From: Calamus simplicifolius
Taxonomy: Eukaryota > Streptophyta > Magnoliopsida > Arecales > Arecaceae
Reading direction: 5' to 3'
NCBI GenBank assembly: GCA_900491605.1
Contig: UESW01004239.1
Coordinates: forward strand, 1,075,131 to 1,139,130
Length of the DNA: 64,000 bases
Shown here one piece after another: positions 31,436 through 42,674 of the stretch (position 1 is its first letter; each line of letters opens with the position of its first letter). The position numbers and the translations under genes are program-made. The notes under the pieces were generated by a model. The model searched no databases, was not told where the DNA came from, and saw only the letters and a list, made by a program, of their open reading frames with translations.

Positions 31436-33938
31436 TGAATATGCAGCCGGTATTAAGAAGTTCATAGAAAAGGCAAGGCGTCATGTTAATGAAGAAGGGA
31501 AGATACGTTGTCCTTGTGTGCGGTGTTATAATGGATCATGGCATAAGCCTGATTTAGTTAAATTACACTGTTCGTTAAAGGGTTTCTTGAAGACGTATTA
31601 AACATGGTATTTTCATGGAGAACAGTTTGGAAGCAATGTCTCAAATGAAAACAAGAATGAAGATGATGATCAAGAAAGGAAACAAGATGAGATGGTCGAA
31701 AGCATTGCAGGACATCGCTGGCCCAAGTGGTGCTCACACTAAGGTTGGCAATGATGATGACAATCCGATGATGTTTGACCATGGAAGGACTGATCACAGT
31801 AAGAAATTGGATGATCTTTTCAATGAGGTGGAATCTGAGCTTTATCCTGGATGTGAAAAGTTTTCTGCTTTGATATTCTTAGTGAAGTTAATGTACATTA
31901 AGGTCCTCAATCGGTGGACAAATAAGTCTTTCAATATGTTGCTTGAACTATTGAAAGAGGCATTTCCGAATGGTACCAGGATACCTTCTTCGCACTATGA
32001 GGCCAAAAAGAAGATGAAAGAGTTGGGTTTAGGCTATGAAACATACATGTATGCAAGCATGATTGTGCTATCTTTTGGAAGGAGAATGCCTCTTTAGAAA
32101 AATGTCCGATATGCAACGAGCCTAGGTACCAAGTGGTTGGAGACAAAGGAAGAAGATACCTCATAAAGTTATGCGGTATTTTTCACTCACACCTCGTTTG
32201 AAACGTCTATATGCCTCAAGACATACAGCTGAAGATATGAGGTGTCACTATGATAAGCGATCGATCACAAATGGGGTGTTACGACATCTAGCAGATGGAG
32301 AAGCATGGAAAGATTTTGATCAAAAGTATCCAATTTTGCTAGTGAACCAAGAAATGTAAGGTTAGGTCTTGCTTCAGACGGATTCAATCCATTTGGAAAC
32401 ATGAGTAATGCATACAGTATGTGGCCCATCATTTTAGTACCTTATAACTTGCCTTCATAAAATATATGAAAGAGACATTCTTCATGATGTCGTTACTTAT
32501 CTCCGATCCTAAATCTCCAGGAAGGGATATGGATATATTTTTAAGGCCAATAGTGGATGAACTTAAACATTTATGGACCGAAGGTGTTGATGTATATGAT
32601 GCATGTACGAAAGAGAGTTTTCGGATGCACGTAGCTTTATTATGGACTGTGAATGATTTTCCAGCATACTCATTATTATCTGGTTGGAGCACAAAGGGTT
32701 ATAAGGCATGTCCAGTTTGTAATGAGCAAACCTCATCCAAAAAGCTGAAAGACAAGATTTGCTATATGGGACATCGCGTTACTTGCCTATTGATCACAAG
32801 TGGCGAAATAGTAGACTCCATGATGGAAGTAGAGAGCATGGAGTCAAACCAAAATTGCTGATCGATGAAGAAATATTAATGTAATTAGAACACATAGCTG
32901 CTAAAAAAAGCGAAAAGCATCCAAACAATAAACATCGGAAGCGAAAGCGTGCACCAAATGAGTTGAATTGGTATAAGAAGAGCATTTTCTTCGAGTTAGA
33001 GTATTGATCATCATTAAAATTGAGACATAACTTAGATGTAATGCATATTGAGAAGAATATTTATGACAATATTGTGGGAACTTTATTAAGCATTGAAGGT
33101 AAGACAAAAGACACATATAAAGCAAGAGAGGACCTGGCTTCAATGGGGATCCGAAGGGAGTTGTGGTTACAAACTCAAGGTAATAGAGTTTATAAGCCTC
33201 CTGCATCTTACACATTGACATTAGATGAAAGAAGATAATTTTGTAAGTGGCTAAAATCTGTGATGGTGCCCGATGGATATTCTTCCAATATTTCAAGGTG
33301 CATAAATGAAGGTGATGAAAAGATATCTGGCTTCACATGATTGTCATGTACTACTTCAAAGATTGTTACCTATTGGCATTCAACCATTCTTGCAGAAACA
33401 TGAGAGTAGTACTTTAATTAAGCTTTCTAATTTCTTCCAACAACTTTGTTCAAGGATATTGTATGTTAGGGATTTGAGATTGTTACAAGAGCAGATTGTG
33501 GTGATCTTATGTAAGCTTGAACGAATGTTCCCACCAGCATTTTTTGATATTATGGTGCACTTATCAATACATTTGCCTTATGAGGCCTTACTTGCCAGAC
33601 CTATTCAAAGTAAATGGATGTATCCTTTCGAAAGGGCACTTGGTACGTATAAACAATATGTACGTAATAAGGCTCGTCCGGAAGGTTCAATTGCAGAAGC
33701 TTTTATTGTCAACGAGTCTCTTATTTTGTTCTATGTATCTTCGAGGCATAGAAACAAGATTCAATCGTCCGGAACGAAATTTTGATTCGGATAGCCATTT
33801 GGACAAGCAATTAAATATATTTGCAACTCGTTGGCGGCCTCTTGGAAAAGGAAGAATGGTGCATTTAGATGATAAAACTTTAAAACAAGTACATTGGTAC
33901 CTCATCAATAGTTGTCCAGAGGTGCAACCATTTCTCAA
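31436..33938 (+). pseudogene. CACTA TNP2-type transposase (Transpos_assoc, Transposase_21 and DUF4218 parts)
   Basis: Domains occur in the usual order. The transposase-associated domain (31,436-31,640) has YAAGIKKFIEKARRHV and CPCVRCYNGSWHKPDLV, with zinc ligands. A linker at 31,740-32,100 has FNEVESELYPGC. The core (32,100-33,240) has KCPICNEPRYQVVGD, RYFSLTPRLKRLYAS, HLADGEAWKDFDQKYP, ISDPKSPGRDMDIFLRP, CPVCNEQTSS and NLDVMHIEKNIYDNIVGTLL. DUF4218 (33,330-33,770) has HDCHVLLQRLLPIG, LPYEALLARPIQSKWMYPFE and GSIAEAFIVNESL. In-frame stops (about 31,598, 32,357, 32,859 and 33,236) and frameshifts destroy it. The protein would cut and rejoin the element ends. Confidence 0.9.
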
Positions 33939-34013
33939 GTAAGTATACTTGTAAAATTATTTCTTCATATCTCTAAATTATCTATAGTGCTCATTAGCGT
34001 AATGTACTCTATA

Positions 34014-34964
34014 GCCAACACATTGATCAGCTAAATCCAATTGGACCGGAACAACTGGACCAATTACAGAATGAAAGATTTTTGAGTGGTTTAAAAATGA
34101 ATTAAGCACGTACATTCATTAATATTGTAAATTATTATATCATGTGTCTTTATTTTAAATGACCTTGATGTTTGGTTTATCCAGATGTTAAATAAGCATT
34201 TTGCTGGGGCATCTGAAGCTAATGATGAGCTTTATTCATTGGTTATTGGTCCCGACAGTCGTGTATGCTCGTATACTGGCTGTGTGGTGAACGGCGTTAA
34301 ATTTATCACTGTTAATCGGATGTCGTCATAAAACATAGAATAGTGGTGTTTGTGCTCCCTCTACTCATCTAGGAGAAGAAATTAACTTTTATGGTATATT
34401 ATTAAAGGTCCTTGAATTTTATTTTGTTAAAGGTTGTAAGGCGATAATGTTCAAGTGCAAATGGTTTGAAACCGAACCAAAGCACAGGAGAATGCAACAA
34501 CATTATAACATTACAAGTATAAATATTAGTTCACAATGGTACAAACATGAGCCATTCATTTTAGCATCACAAGCTGAAAAGATTTTCTACTTGGATGATT
34601 TGAAGAACAATTCTAATTGGAAAGTGGTATATAAGGTTAGTCATCGTCATTTGTGGGATATTCCAAAAAAAGATAATGATGTTCAGGAAGAAGTATATCA
34701 AGAAGATGATTCAGCAGCCTTCGATTCATATGTGAGCAACCTGTTATGGATTTAATAATATCTCGGCGTACGGATACTGATGCTGAAATAGTTACAATTC
34801 AAGAAAACATTAGAGGTCAAAGTGATGTCGGTCAAGATGAGTTTATATATAAAGATGTTGAAGATGATGACACACTAGCTGATTATGACAATGAGGGATC
34901 TATACATAGTTCTGATATGGAGGATGATGAAGACAATGAGCATATTAGTGAAGACAGTGATTAA
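34014..34964 (+). pseudogene. CACTA transposase C-terminal exons (DUF4216 and acidic tail)
   Basis: It continues the transposase after a short intron (the donor GTAAGTA follows PFLK at 33,938). DLYSLVIGPD-like text (ELYSLVIGPDSRVCSYTGC) and VNGVKFITVNR precede the DUF4216 block at 34,447-34,755 (FKCKWFETEPKHRRM, NWKVVYKVSHRHLWDIPKK). A very acidic tail (34,746-34,964) ends at a TAA. Frameshifts at about 34,330-34,440 and at 34,750 interrupt it. Confidence 0.85.
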
Positions 34965-36294
34965 TTTGGTAGCATTCATGTTTTTTTTTACTTATTGCAA
35001 CTATATGTTCTTATACTTTCTTATTTATTAATTCTAGTTGGTATGTTTGTTTGCAGATGTCTTCGAGGGATACTCTGCTACATTGAGATCAGATGATTCT
35101 TCTTACATTCCAGTTTTGACAGAGGGGTCATCTGTCGGCGCATCATGTATTAATTCTACTTTAAACTTATCTTATTTAGCTATATTTTTTAATGTTATTT
35201 TGCACTAATTTAGTTCAATATGTTTTGCAGTTACGTCATCAAAGAAGAAGGGCCGAGGTTTTGCTCGTGATACAAGTCTGCACATCTGATTGATACGCGT
35301 GGTGGATAGAAGTTGCATATTCTTCTACCACCTAAGGTTGGACGACCATTAGGAGAGTTTCGCTCTGAGTTTCTGACCGAGATAGGAGTGGTTGTACGTG
35401 ACATGGCACCACTTGCGATCAAAAAGTGGAGTGAGATCACTGATGCATAGAAAGCACCTATGATCGATCGACTTCAGGTCAGTATAATTGTATTAGATTA
35501 CTTTAGATTACTTTTAGATTACTTTTAACGTACTTAATATACCTTATAACTTTTATAATTTTAAATATATTTGCAGGAGAAGTTCGATCTTGATATGACT
35601 TTAGATCATATTAAAAAGGGTATTGAGTTTCAAATGAATAAAGTATATCGAGAATTTAGATATCGGCTTCATTTACACTTCATTAGTCATGGTGGGGACA
35701 CAGTGTCAGCTTAGCAAAGTAAAATAAGCCATCTCGTGTCTCGCGGAGTGATTGGAACTTTCTATGTGATTATTTTTATTCAGATGAGTATAAAGTAAAT
35801 ACATCCATACAACTATTTTAATAGTTTATATTTTTTACAAACTCATGTAACCCTTTTCATTCTTTGATGTAGAAAAAATCAGAAATAAATAATTTAATCA
35901 GGAATTACAGCCATATGCTACTCTCACTGGATCGAAGTCTATACCGGCTCACTCTTATGATATGGTAAGGAATACTTGCTTGGCTTTTTTGATGGTTTGC
36001 CTTTGTTCAAAGATAAATAGCTACACTTATGTCTTGTAGATTCCTCACTTGTTGAAAATCATCTTAATATATTTAACACTCATTGCTTGTTGTGTTTTAT
36101 ATATTATGTTCCCAAGAAACTTATTGGTTGTTGTATTTACAGATTGGTACAATGGATCTGTTGTGTGATCTTAGCGGTTTACAGACTTCATAATTTTTAT
36201 GACACCAAGGGACAGTTTTCATTTCCTACATCCTGTTGCTATCTTACTACTATGCTCATATAAATGGAAAAGAATAGGAAGGAATGATAAGCAC

Positions 36295-37146
36295 CTTTTC
36301 CATTCTCTTTTGCTTTTCATCTTTGAGTTTCTGTACTGTGCTTTTGAGACTGTCTAAAATTCTGTCACTGACGTTCTTTGATTGCTGTCTTCCTGAAGCA
36401 TGCAATAAGCTTGCGTGAACATCAGTAATGACTTTGGAAGAATGCATTCCCATTATTTTTGCAAGACTGTGCAGCTCACGTAGGTTCTCCTCTACCTTTT
36501 GGAGCCTATCATTCTTTAAGAGTGAAAAACAGAATATATTATGTTACAGTTAGAGATGTGCAAGTATTTTTAAGATTAATACCAGATACCTTTTCCTTAT
36601 GAAGTCTTTGAAGCTCATTTTGATATTCCTCGAGTTTCTTAAGTGAGAGATCACCTTCATTCACAACAATGCTATCATACTCTGGGTGACCTGCAATTTC
36701 TGATGAAATCCTTTGAATTTGTGCCTGAATCTCCTGGAACTGGTTCACCCTGACTTCTTTTCTCAGCTGCATTTCTCGAAGGGCAGGCGTGATTGAATCA
36801 AGCTGTTCTTTTAGTGTCCCGGTCAATTTTTCTGGCTGTGGATGAGATATACTATTTAGTGCATGCAAGACAAAACTTGTCTTAGTTTAATGGTATCTAA
36901 TGCGTTTGATGCATATAAAAGAGGTCATTGTTATAGCTCACCCTGGCCGGGAATGATCGTTCTCCAAGGGAGAGAGAAGGTTAGTGAATTCTGCTTCTGA
37001 ATCAGCCAATGCTTGATGTAGTTGAGCTCTAGAGATATTAGCAATATCAACCTTTCTCTTATAAACTTCCAGACATTCCTGTTCCAATTCAAGGAGAACT
37101 CTCTCTCTCTCTCTCGTTGATCTTGGCCGACTTCATCCCAAATCAT
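36295..37146 (-). pseudogene. MAP65: Captured fragment of a MAP65 microtubule-associated protein gene (three exons)
   Basis: Three consecutive exons with canonical splice sites lie antisense inside a CACTA intron. Exon a, 36,942-37,146, has IWDEVGQDQRERER, then (shifted) LELEQECLEVYKRKVDIA. Exon b, 36,590-36,835, has LKEQLDSITPALREMQLR and GDLSLKKLEEYQNELQ. Exon c, 36,295-36,513, has LRELHSLAKIMGMHSSKV and ILDSLKSTVQKLKDEKQ. Introns start GT and end AG. This is the N-terminal dimerisation rod of MAP65 proteins, which cross-link antiparallel microtubules. The start exon and the whole microtubule-binding C-terminus are missing. Exon a is out of frame at a GA dinucleotide run, so it cannot make the native protein. 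Confidence 0.88.
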
Positions 37147-37302
37147 CTATTTTCAGTTTGAGCAGTTGATCAAATTTAGCAAGAAGAAATCAGTACAATA
37201 CTCAATATTCAATGTGGTTGATCTTTCAGATAACTTCTCTTTCGTCCTTCTGTACAGAACATTCTTCTGAAAGTTTACCATTTGGTTTTCACTTCCTCTC
37301 TA

Positions 37303-37310
37303 GGGATGGC
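37303..37310. repeat. Target site duplication TTCCTCTC (left)
   Basis: Exactly repeated at 38,191-38,198 on the other side of the hAT element. Confidence 0.93.
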
Positions 37311-37492
37311 AATTTTTCCCGTTTACCCGGCTGGTACCATTCTTAATGGGTCGAGGAATCCCCGGTTTAAACGGCTTAACGGGTAACGGAGATTTTTCGT
37401 TAACGGCTAAACGGGTAAACGGCCTGGGGATGGTATTCTTTGCCCCATCCCCGTTTACCCATCTCCGTCTCCGTTAATTTTAATATAATATA

Positions 37493-37535
<43 letters not shown>

Positions 37536-38190
37536 AAAAAATATATAATCTTGACTCTTGCTCTTCCTTCTTTCATGTAGCCGATCTAAAGTTCTAAACT
37601 AAAACCAGACGAGAACCTCGCTCTATCAGTCCATCGTCTATTTTCGTCAATCGCTGCCCCATCGACCCTCCAACACCTTTTTCTTTCTCTGCTACTAGCT
37701 CATCTTTTTTCTTTATTTTTTTAAAAAAAATATCTTCATTTTTTGCTTTGAAATTTGAATGTATTTTTTTTTACGATTGTTGCGTTGGAAATCTTCATTT
37801 TCTGATTTTCTCTTTGTTAGTTATTTTCTCTCACTTTTCGTTCTCTTCTTCCTTATCATAGAAGAATCTCACTTTTCATTCTCTTCTTCCAAAAGAATCT
37901 CTTATATATATCAATATTATTATTTGGTTATTCTCGATTAGTCTCCATCTTATTTTAAAAATTTTATTTTTTTATTTTTAATAAATTATAAATTTAATAA
38001 AATAATTATATTTTTTTATGTAAACAGAAAAACGGATACCCAGTGGGTACCCGTTTACCCGGCCGGGTATCCCCGTCCCTGCTCCGTTAACTATAACGGC
38101 TTAATGGGTGGGGAACGGGACGTTTTTCCTAACGGGGATGGGGATCGGTATAAACTGCCCTGGACCATCCCCGAGCCATTGCCATCCCTA
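37311..38190. mobile_element. Non-autonomous hAT element (880 bp)
   Basis: The terminal inverted repeats are TAGGGATGGCAAT at the left and ATTGCCATCCCTA at the right, with perfect 8 bp target duplications; 8 bp is the hAT size. The subterminal parts are rich in AACGGGTAAACGG-type words in both orientations. The centre holds an AT run (about 37,498-37,528) and poly-T, with no transposase. It sits in the DNA upstream of the MAP65 exons, so it arrived after or together with that fragment. Confidence 0.92.
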
Positions 38191-39639
38191 TTCCTCTCCC
38201 ACTTCTGTGTCACTAGCAATTACATACCAGGGTTCTTTCTTAGTCCCTTGCAAGTCTTAATAATTTTATATATTCTTATGTTTAAGTCAGCATATTAAAG
38301 TAATTGTTATTAGAAAAAAAAAAAAGAAAATCTGGTTGTGTACTGGTTTTCAAAATGATCACAGTTGTAGCCTGTCGAGGAATGCGTCGATCAGCTGCGT
38401 GTACTTTGGATTGGATCCCACGAGTGTGCAGGGTGGTAACATATTAAATAAGCAAATATAATCAAACTAATTATAGTCCAATAATAATTCTTAAAATTAA
38501 TTAAATATTAGTTTGAAGCAGTGACATGCCAATTTTATAACAACTATAATTTAAACAACGAGATGAAACTAAATTTTTATCAGCATAACTATTTAAAAAA
38601 ATTTTAGAAGTTTCCATTAGTTTGATAAAATCAAAATATTCAAGAGGGTTCTACAAAATTATAAAGGAATGGTCAGCTTAATTAAGACAAGATTTGGCTT
38701 TAAGCTTCGCTGTCAATCTTTGAAGTCCACCTGCTAGCCTAATTAACTATGTAAGCGGGCTGAACCAGGCCTTCAAGTGAAAGTTAATTGGTAGCGAATG
38801 AACTTGAGTTATAAAAATTTAACTAACACTTTCTATTTCATTCAACTATTATTGTCTTAAACTATTATTGTTTCTTTTCAGAGAGATCCTGTTATGAGAG
38901 ATGAGCCATCCAGACTTCATCTGTGGAATACTCTTCATTTTGATAAAAAGAAGAATCAATGGATAAATGAAAAAGCTGCAGATATCCATGTAAGTTTTAT
39001 CAATTAAAAATACAATATTCTTGAATGTAATATTTTATACTAAACATGTTAAATTTTTTTCTTTTCATTGCAGGTACAGTTAGTAGAGCGACTTTCTTCA
39101 CAGGACTTTACAGTACTAATCTATGAGGATGCCGCTTTTGAGGAGGTTTTAGGTTTTAAATCTAGTTACAAAAGGGGATGGGGTACACTATCGAAGGGTA
39201 CATCGAGAACTAGAGGTAGTTCTTCATCTTCGAAAAACTTAATTAAAGGAGGAGCTACATGAGTGCCGAAGGGAACTACATGAGTGCCAAGGGGAACTAC
39301 ATGAGTGTCGAGAGCAATTGAGTCAATAGAAGGATATCATCACTGAGCAACAGAAGATCATTGAGGATCTAAAAGCGACGACTGATCAGCTCACTACTTA
39401 CATGCGATAGCTAGTGCCTGGATTTTCTCCTAGTAGATCCCAGCAGACCTCATTTCCTTCGTAGTACATGTATTTTTTTAATTATGTATTTTAAAAACAT
39501 TGTATATGATGATTTTATTGAAATAAATAAAAAATTTATTAATTTTTTTGCAAAAATTATTTCTAATATCATTGCTTTAATATTATATTAAATTATTGTA
39601 ACAGATACAAAACAAAACAAAATAAAAATAAAAATTTAT

Positions 39640-40070
39640 TACAGCGATTTAATTTCATCGTAATAGAGCCCTATTACGGCAAAATTAAGTCGCCGTAATA
39701 ACGTCTATTAAGTCGGCGACTTAATTTCTCCTATTGCGACGAAACTAAGTTGCTGTAATAACGTCTAATCTATTACTATGACTTAATTTTACCGTAATAG
39801 GAAGCTATTATGGCAAAATTAAGTCATCATAATAAATTTTTATTTTAAATTATTTTTTTAAAATATATAATGATGATATATATTCATCGTAATATGTTAT
39901 TTATTACGATGAAAATAATTTTATCGTAATAAGTTATTACGACAACACCTTATTACGATTATTTTTGGATGTATTACGATGAATTTTTTATCATCGTAAT
40001 AACTTATTACGATGACTTTTGTACTTATTACGATGAATTAATTCATCATAATAAGTTTTTTTTTGTTGTG
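39640..40070. repeat. Right subterminal repeats of the CACTA element
   Basis: It has the same vocabulary as at 18.1-19.4 kb: TTATTACGATGA, TCATCGTAATAA and GCCGTAATAACG in both orientations. It ends in a T-run with GTTGTG at 40,070, which resembles the right terminus of many CACTA elements. Confidence 0.78.
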
Positions 40071-40093
40071 AGAAGATTAATTTAAGAGTAGTG

Positions 40094-41149
40094 GTTATTA
40101 AAAGATAACAACTAATTAATTAACGAAATCAGGATAGGAGAAGCAACTCAGGAATTCGAATCTATCATGCAAACAAGTTTTATCATTTTTTTCTTTATGT
40201 TGCAATAAAATAATTTTTGCAAATTTAAGGTTAGAATAATTTATCTCTTGTCAGGCATGGACCGTAGAGTATAAACTATCTAATTATTTGCAAAGTTAAA
40301 GGTCTAAACTACGATCTATCTCTTTTAGGTACGTACCGTATCCTAAGATCACGACATATCGATAGAGGGTATAGGGTGTAGGTATAGGTCGTGTATGCTA
40401 GATCAAAACCTCGATCAGAAAAATAACTCAAAAGATATATGAAAGAAGAGCATGATTTTTATTGCATAGAAATCAAGAACAAAAAGAAAGAATCTGGTTA
40501 CAGGCTTCATCATCATCTCAAATTGAAGAAATCTAGCCACGCATTGCTACTGCTAGCATTCCTTCAATAATTTTTCTCTTTCAAGCCTAAATATAATGAT
40601 CTAAATAAAATAAAATTTAAAAAAAAACTTTGTAGAAACTCCTCCACAACTACTACTTAGGGTCCTCCTTTTATAGAGCTCATTTAGGGCTTTCTGCTAG
40701 TCAAAGTTGGAATTAATCAGGCTCAAGATTGGTTAGATATCGTGAGAAAACTCCTCAGCCATCCATTCTACATCACAGCCCTTAACTTGTACCAAGAATC
40801 ATGCAAAATCATCTCTTCCTTTTCGAACAAATGGAGTCTTAATTTGAGTGTCGTTTGCACCGTTGAACTCCAAAAATTGAGCTCTTTCATCTAAAGGCTC
40901 CTTTTCTGCAAACATCCATAAAAAGTATCAATTCTTAATATATTTAAAGTAATTAATATTTATTTTAATAGTTAAATTGGGATAATAAAGACTTATACTC
41001 ACATAACTTATTATTAAGTGGGTTCAAGACTTCCAATAGATAAGTGTTTATTAAGAGATTTTACATAAGTGTTAACTAAGGTTATATGTATAACTTTAAA
41101 TAATTTTAATCTAATTATTGTGGTAATACAAAAAAATAAAATAAGAAAT
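40094..41149. other. AT-rich spacer, nothing recognised
   Basis: I see no coding frame, repeat array or terminal structure in this stretch. Confidence 0.4.
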
Positions 41150-41463
41150 AAAACCATTCGTAAAAAGATAGAAGAAGTTTCAATCAAAGATAAATTAAGG
41201 GAAGGATGATTTAGATGGTTTGAATATGTGTAACATAGACCTTGAGATATATTTGCGAGGAAGAGTGACTTGATATACATAAAGAAAAAAAAGAGAGATT
41301 GAAAATCACATGAGAGCGAGCGATAAAAGGAAGACTTAGAATTTTTGTATCTTACAAAAAATAACTCAGAATAGAGCTAAATGAAGAAAAAGAATCATAT
41401 AGTGAACCTCAACTAGTTTAGGATTGAAGTTTTGCTACTGTTGTTGTATTATGCGTTAAATAA
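41150..41463 (+). mobile_element. 3' end of an RTE-clade LINE (decayed)
   Basis: One frame reads IEEVSIKDKLREG, stop, FRWFEYV, then ARKSDLIYI. These are remnants of the RTE C-terminal signature around 'RWFGHVQRR'. The segment ends with CTCAACTAGTTTAGGATTG and an imperfect GTTGTTGTA tail, the hallmark 3' end of plant RTE elements. Stops in every part show it is old. Confidence 0.72.
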
Positions 41464-41816
41464 TATCAAAGCATTTAATGTGATGTTTGAAACTTAAATT
41501 AGGCATCTCTAAATCTAGTTGGTAAGCTTAATTTTATATGCAAAAATTTTGCCTGGCAATTCACAAGGGTAATTTTTAATATTAAGAAGTAAGATTTTAT
41601 AATTAAGAAATAGCATCCTTAATGTTTAAAAAAAATTAAAATTTTATTTGAATTCATGTATATTTTATAATTCATGAGATAATTTCATGTTAATGGGAGT
41701 TACATTTATTTATTCTTCTAAATAGAATAAGATTCTCTTTAGCATTAAATAGGAATATTGTGAAGATGCTAAACAATGTTTCATCAAGTAAAGTTCAATA
41801 ATACTTTATTTAATGG

Positions 41817-42674
41817 ATCCATGTTCTTTTTTTTTTTTTTTTTTTTGGAAGAGACGGGCGATCACACTAGTCTAGTGCGAATCAATCCAGATACATCATA
41901 ATGTAAAATTTGCAACAGCACAGGGGGGCAAGGATCACCCACCCTCCATAGCCTATAACCTGCATGCTGAGCCACGACCGCCGCTGCCCATCAGCAGCCG
42001 TGTTGGCTCGCGAAAGATATGACGGATCTGGGCAGTATCCACCTGCTGAAGCATAGTCCAAATGTCCCTGAGGATCGGATTAGTGGAAACATCAGGAACA
42101 CTCTCCTTCCGCATCCACTGTATAACAGTCATAGAGTCTCCCTCAATCACAAGCCTCTGAGCTCGAAGAGTCTGGGAAGCATAAGAAATACCAGCCCAAG
42201 CAGCATAAAGCTCGGACATAGGGACAGAGGAATCCAGAGTGCCGAATCCACCAGCCGCCAACATGTCACCCTGAGGCCCACGAATGATGAAAGCCGAACC
42301 GGCTAGTCTGCCACGGACACTCCCATCAAAGTTGATTTTGACATACCCTGGAGGGGGGGCTCCCAAGAAATGAAAACCGTACGTCGGTTCGCTGCCGGAG
42401 CAACAGGGGAACCCCAGAGGCCAGAGATGTCATAACCAACAGAATGAATAGCACGGGCACAGTCCGCAGACACAGATCTAATCCTCCTCACAATCTGATG
42501 CGAAGAAATACAGTCCTCCGAGAAAATAATCTGATTCCTCGATAGCCAAATCTGGTAAGCCGTGACCGTCCAAAGACCACGAATATGCTGAGGAGCCTTC
42601 CGAAGATCCTGGAAGAAGATAGGACGAGGAGAGCCATAATCATCCACTCTATAGCCATAATCATCCATGTTCTT
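41817..42674 (-). mobile_element. 5'-truncated L1 LINE with 12 bp target duplication
   Basis: ATCCATGTTCTT stands at 41,817-41,828 and at 42,663-42,674. Between them (41,829-42,662), on the minus strand, lie the end of L1 ORF2, a short 3' UTR and a poly(A) tail, seen as a T-run to about 41,846 on the + strand. The insert is only 834 bp, so it was cut short during reverse transcription. Confidence 0.92.
41953..42668 (-). pseudogene. L1 ORF2 C-terminal RNase H-like domain
   Basis: Two overlapping frames encode the end of an L1 ORF2. From 42,668 it reads TAYQIWLSRNQIIFSEDC, the usual 'W..RN...F' block before RNase H. From 42,366 it reads GYVKINFDGSVRGRLAGSAF, SELYAAWAGISYASQTLRA and LVIEGDSMTVIQWM, the plant RVT_3-type RNase H with readable acidic residues. 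A frameshift near 42,330 separates the two. The endonuclease and reverse transcriptase are absent because of the 5' truncation. Confidence 0.85.

Larger units (their letters stand above)
35054..39463 (+). pseudogene. Second CACTA gene (Transposase_24/TNPA-like), split by captured DNA
   Basis: Exon-like blocks with splice signals form one gene. The block at 35,300-35,480 (KVGRPLGEFRSEFLTEIG, LAIKKWSEI) ends at GTCAGT. The next, 35,577-35,800, has EKFDLDMTLDHIKKGIEF. The block at 35,880-35,966 has LTGSKSIPAHSYDM followed by GTAAGG. The block at 38,887-38,991 (PSRLHLWNTLHFDKKKNQW) lies between TTTCAG and GTAAGT. The last, 39,074-39,463, has VQLVERLSSQDFTVLIYED. Stops at about 35,310 and 35,448 show decay. 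Such proteins bind the subterminal repeats. The intron between the blocks at 35,966 and 38,887 contains the MAP65 fragment and the hAT element. Confidence 0.75.
18084..40093 (+). mobile_element. CACTA (En/Spm) DNA transposon, about 22 kb, carrying insertions and a captured gene fragment
   Basis: Dense subterminal repeats at both edges (18.12-19.37 and 39.64-40.07 kb) enclose a TNP2-type transposase and a Transposase_24-type gene on the same strand. The edges are not settled. CACTACT at 18,084 pairs with AGTAGTG ending at 40,093, but the neighbouring triplets (ACT, GTT) do not match. An alternative right end is GTTGTG at 40,070. Removing the nested copia and hAT insertions leaves about 15 kb, within the usual range for plant CACTA elements. 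Both transposase genes are broken, so it could move only with help. Confidence 0.82.

Noticed and set aside
36295..37146. Functional MAP65 gene
   Set aside because: Start exon and the C-terminal microtubule-binding part are absent, exon a is frameshifted, and both sides are CACTA sequence.
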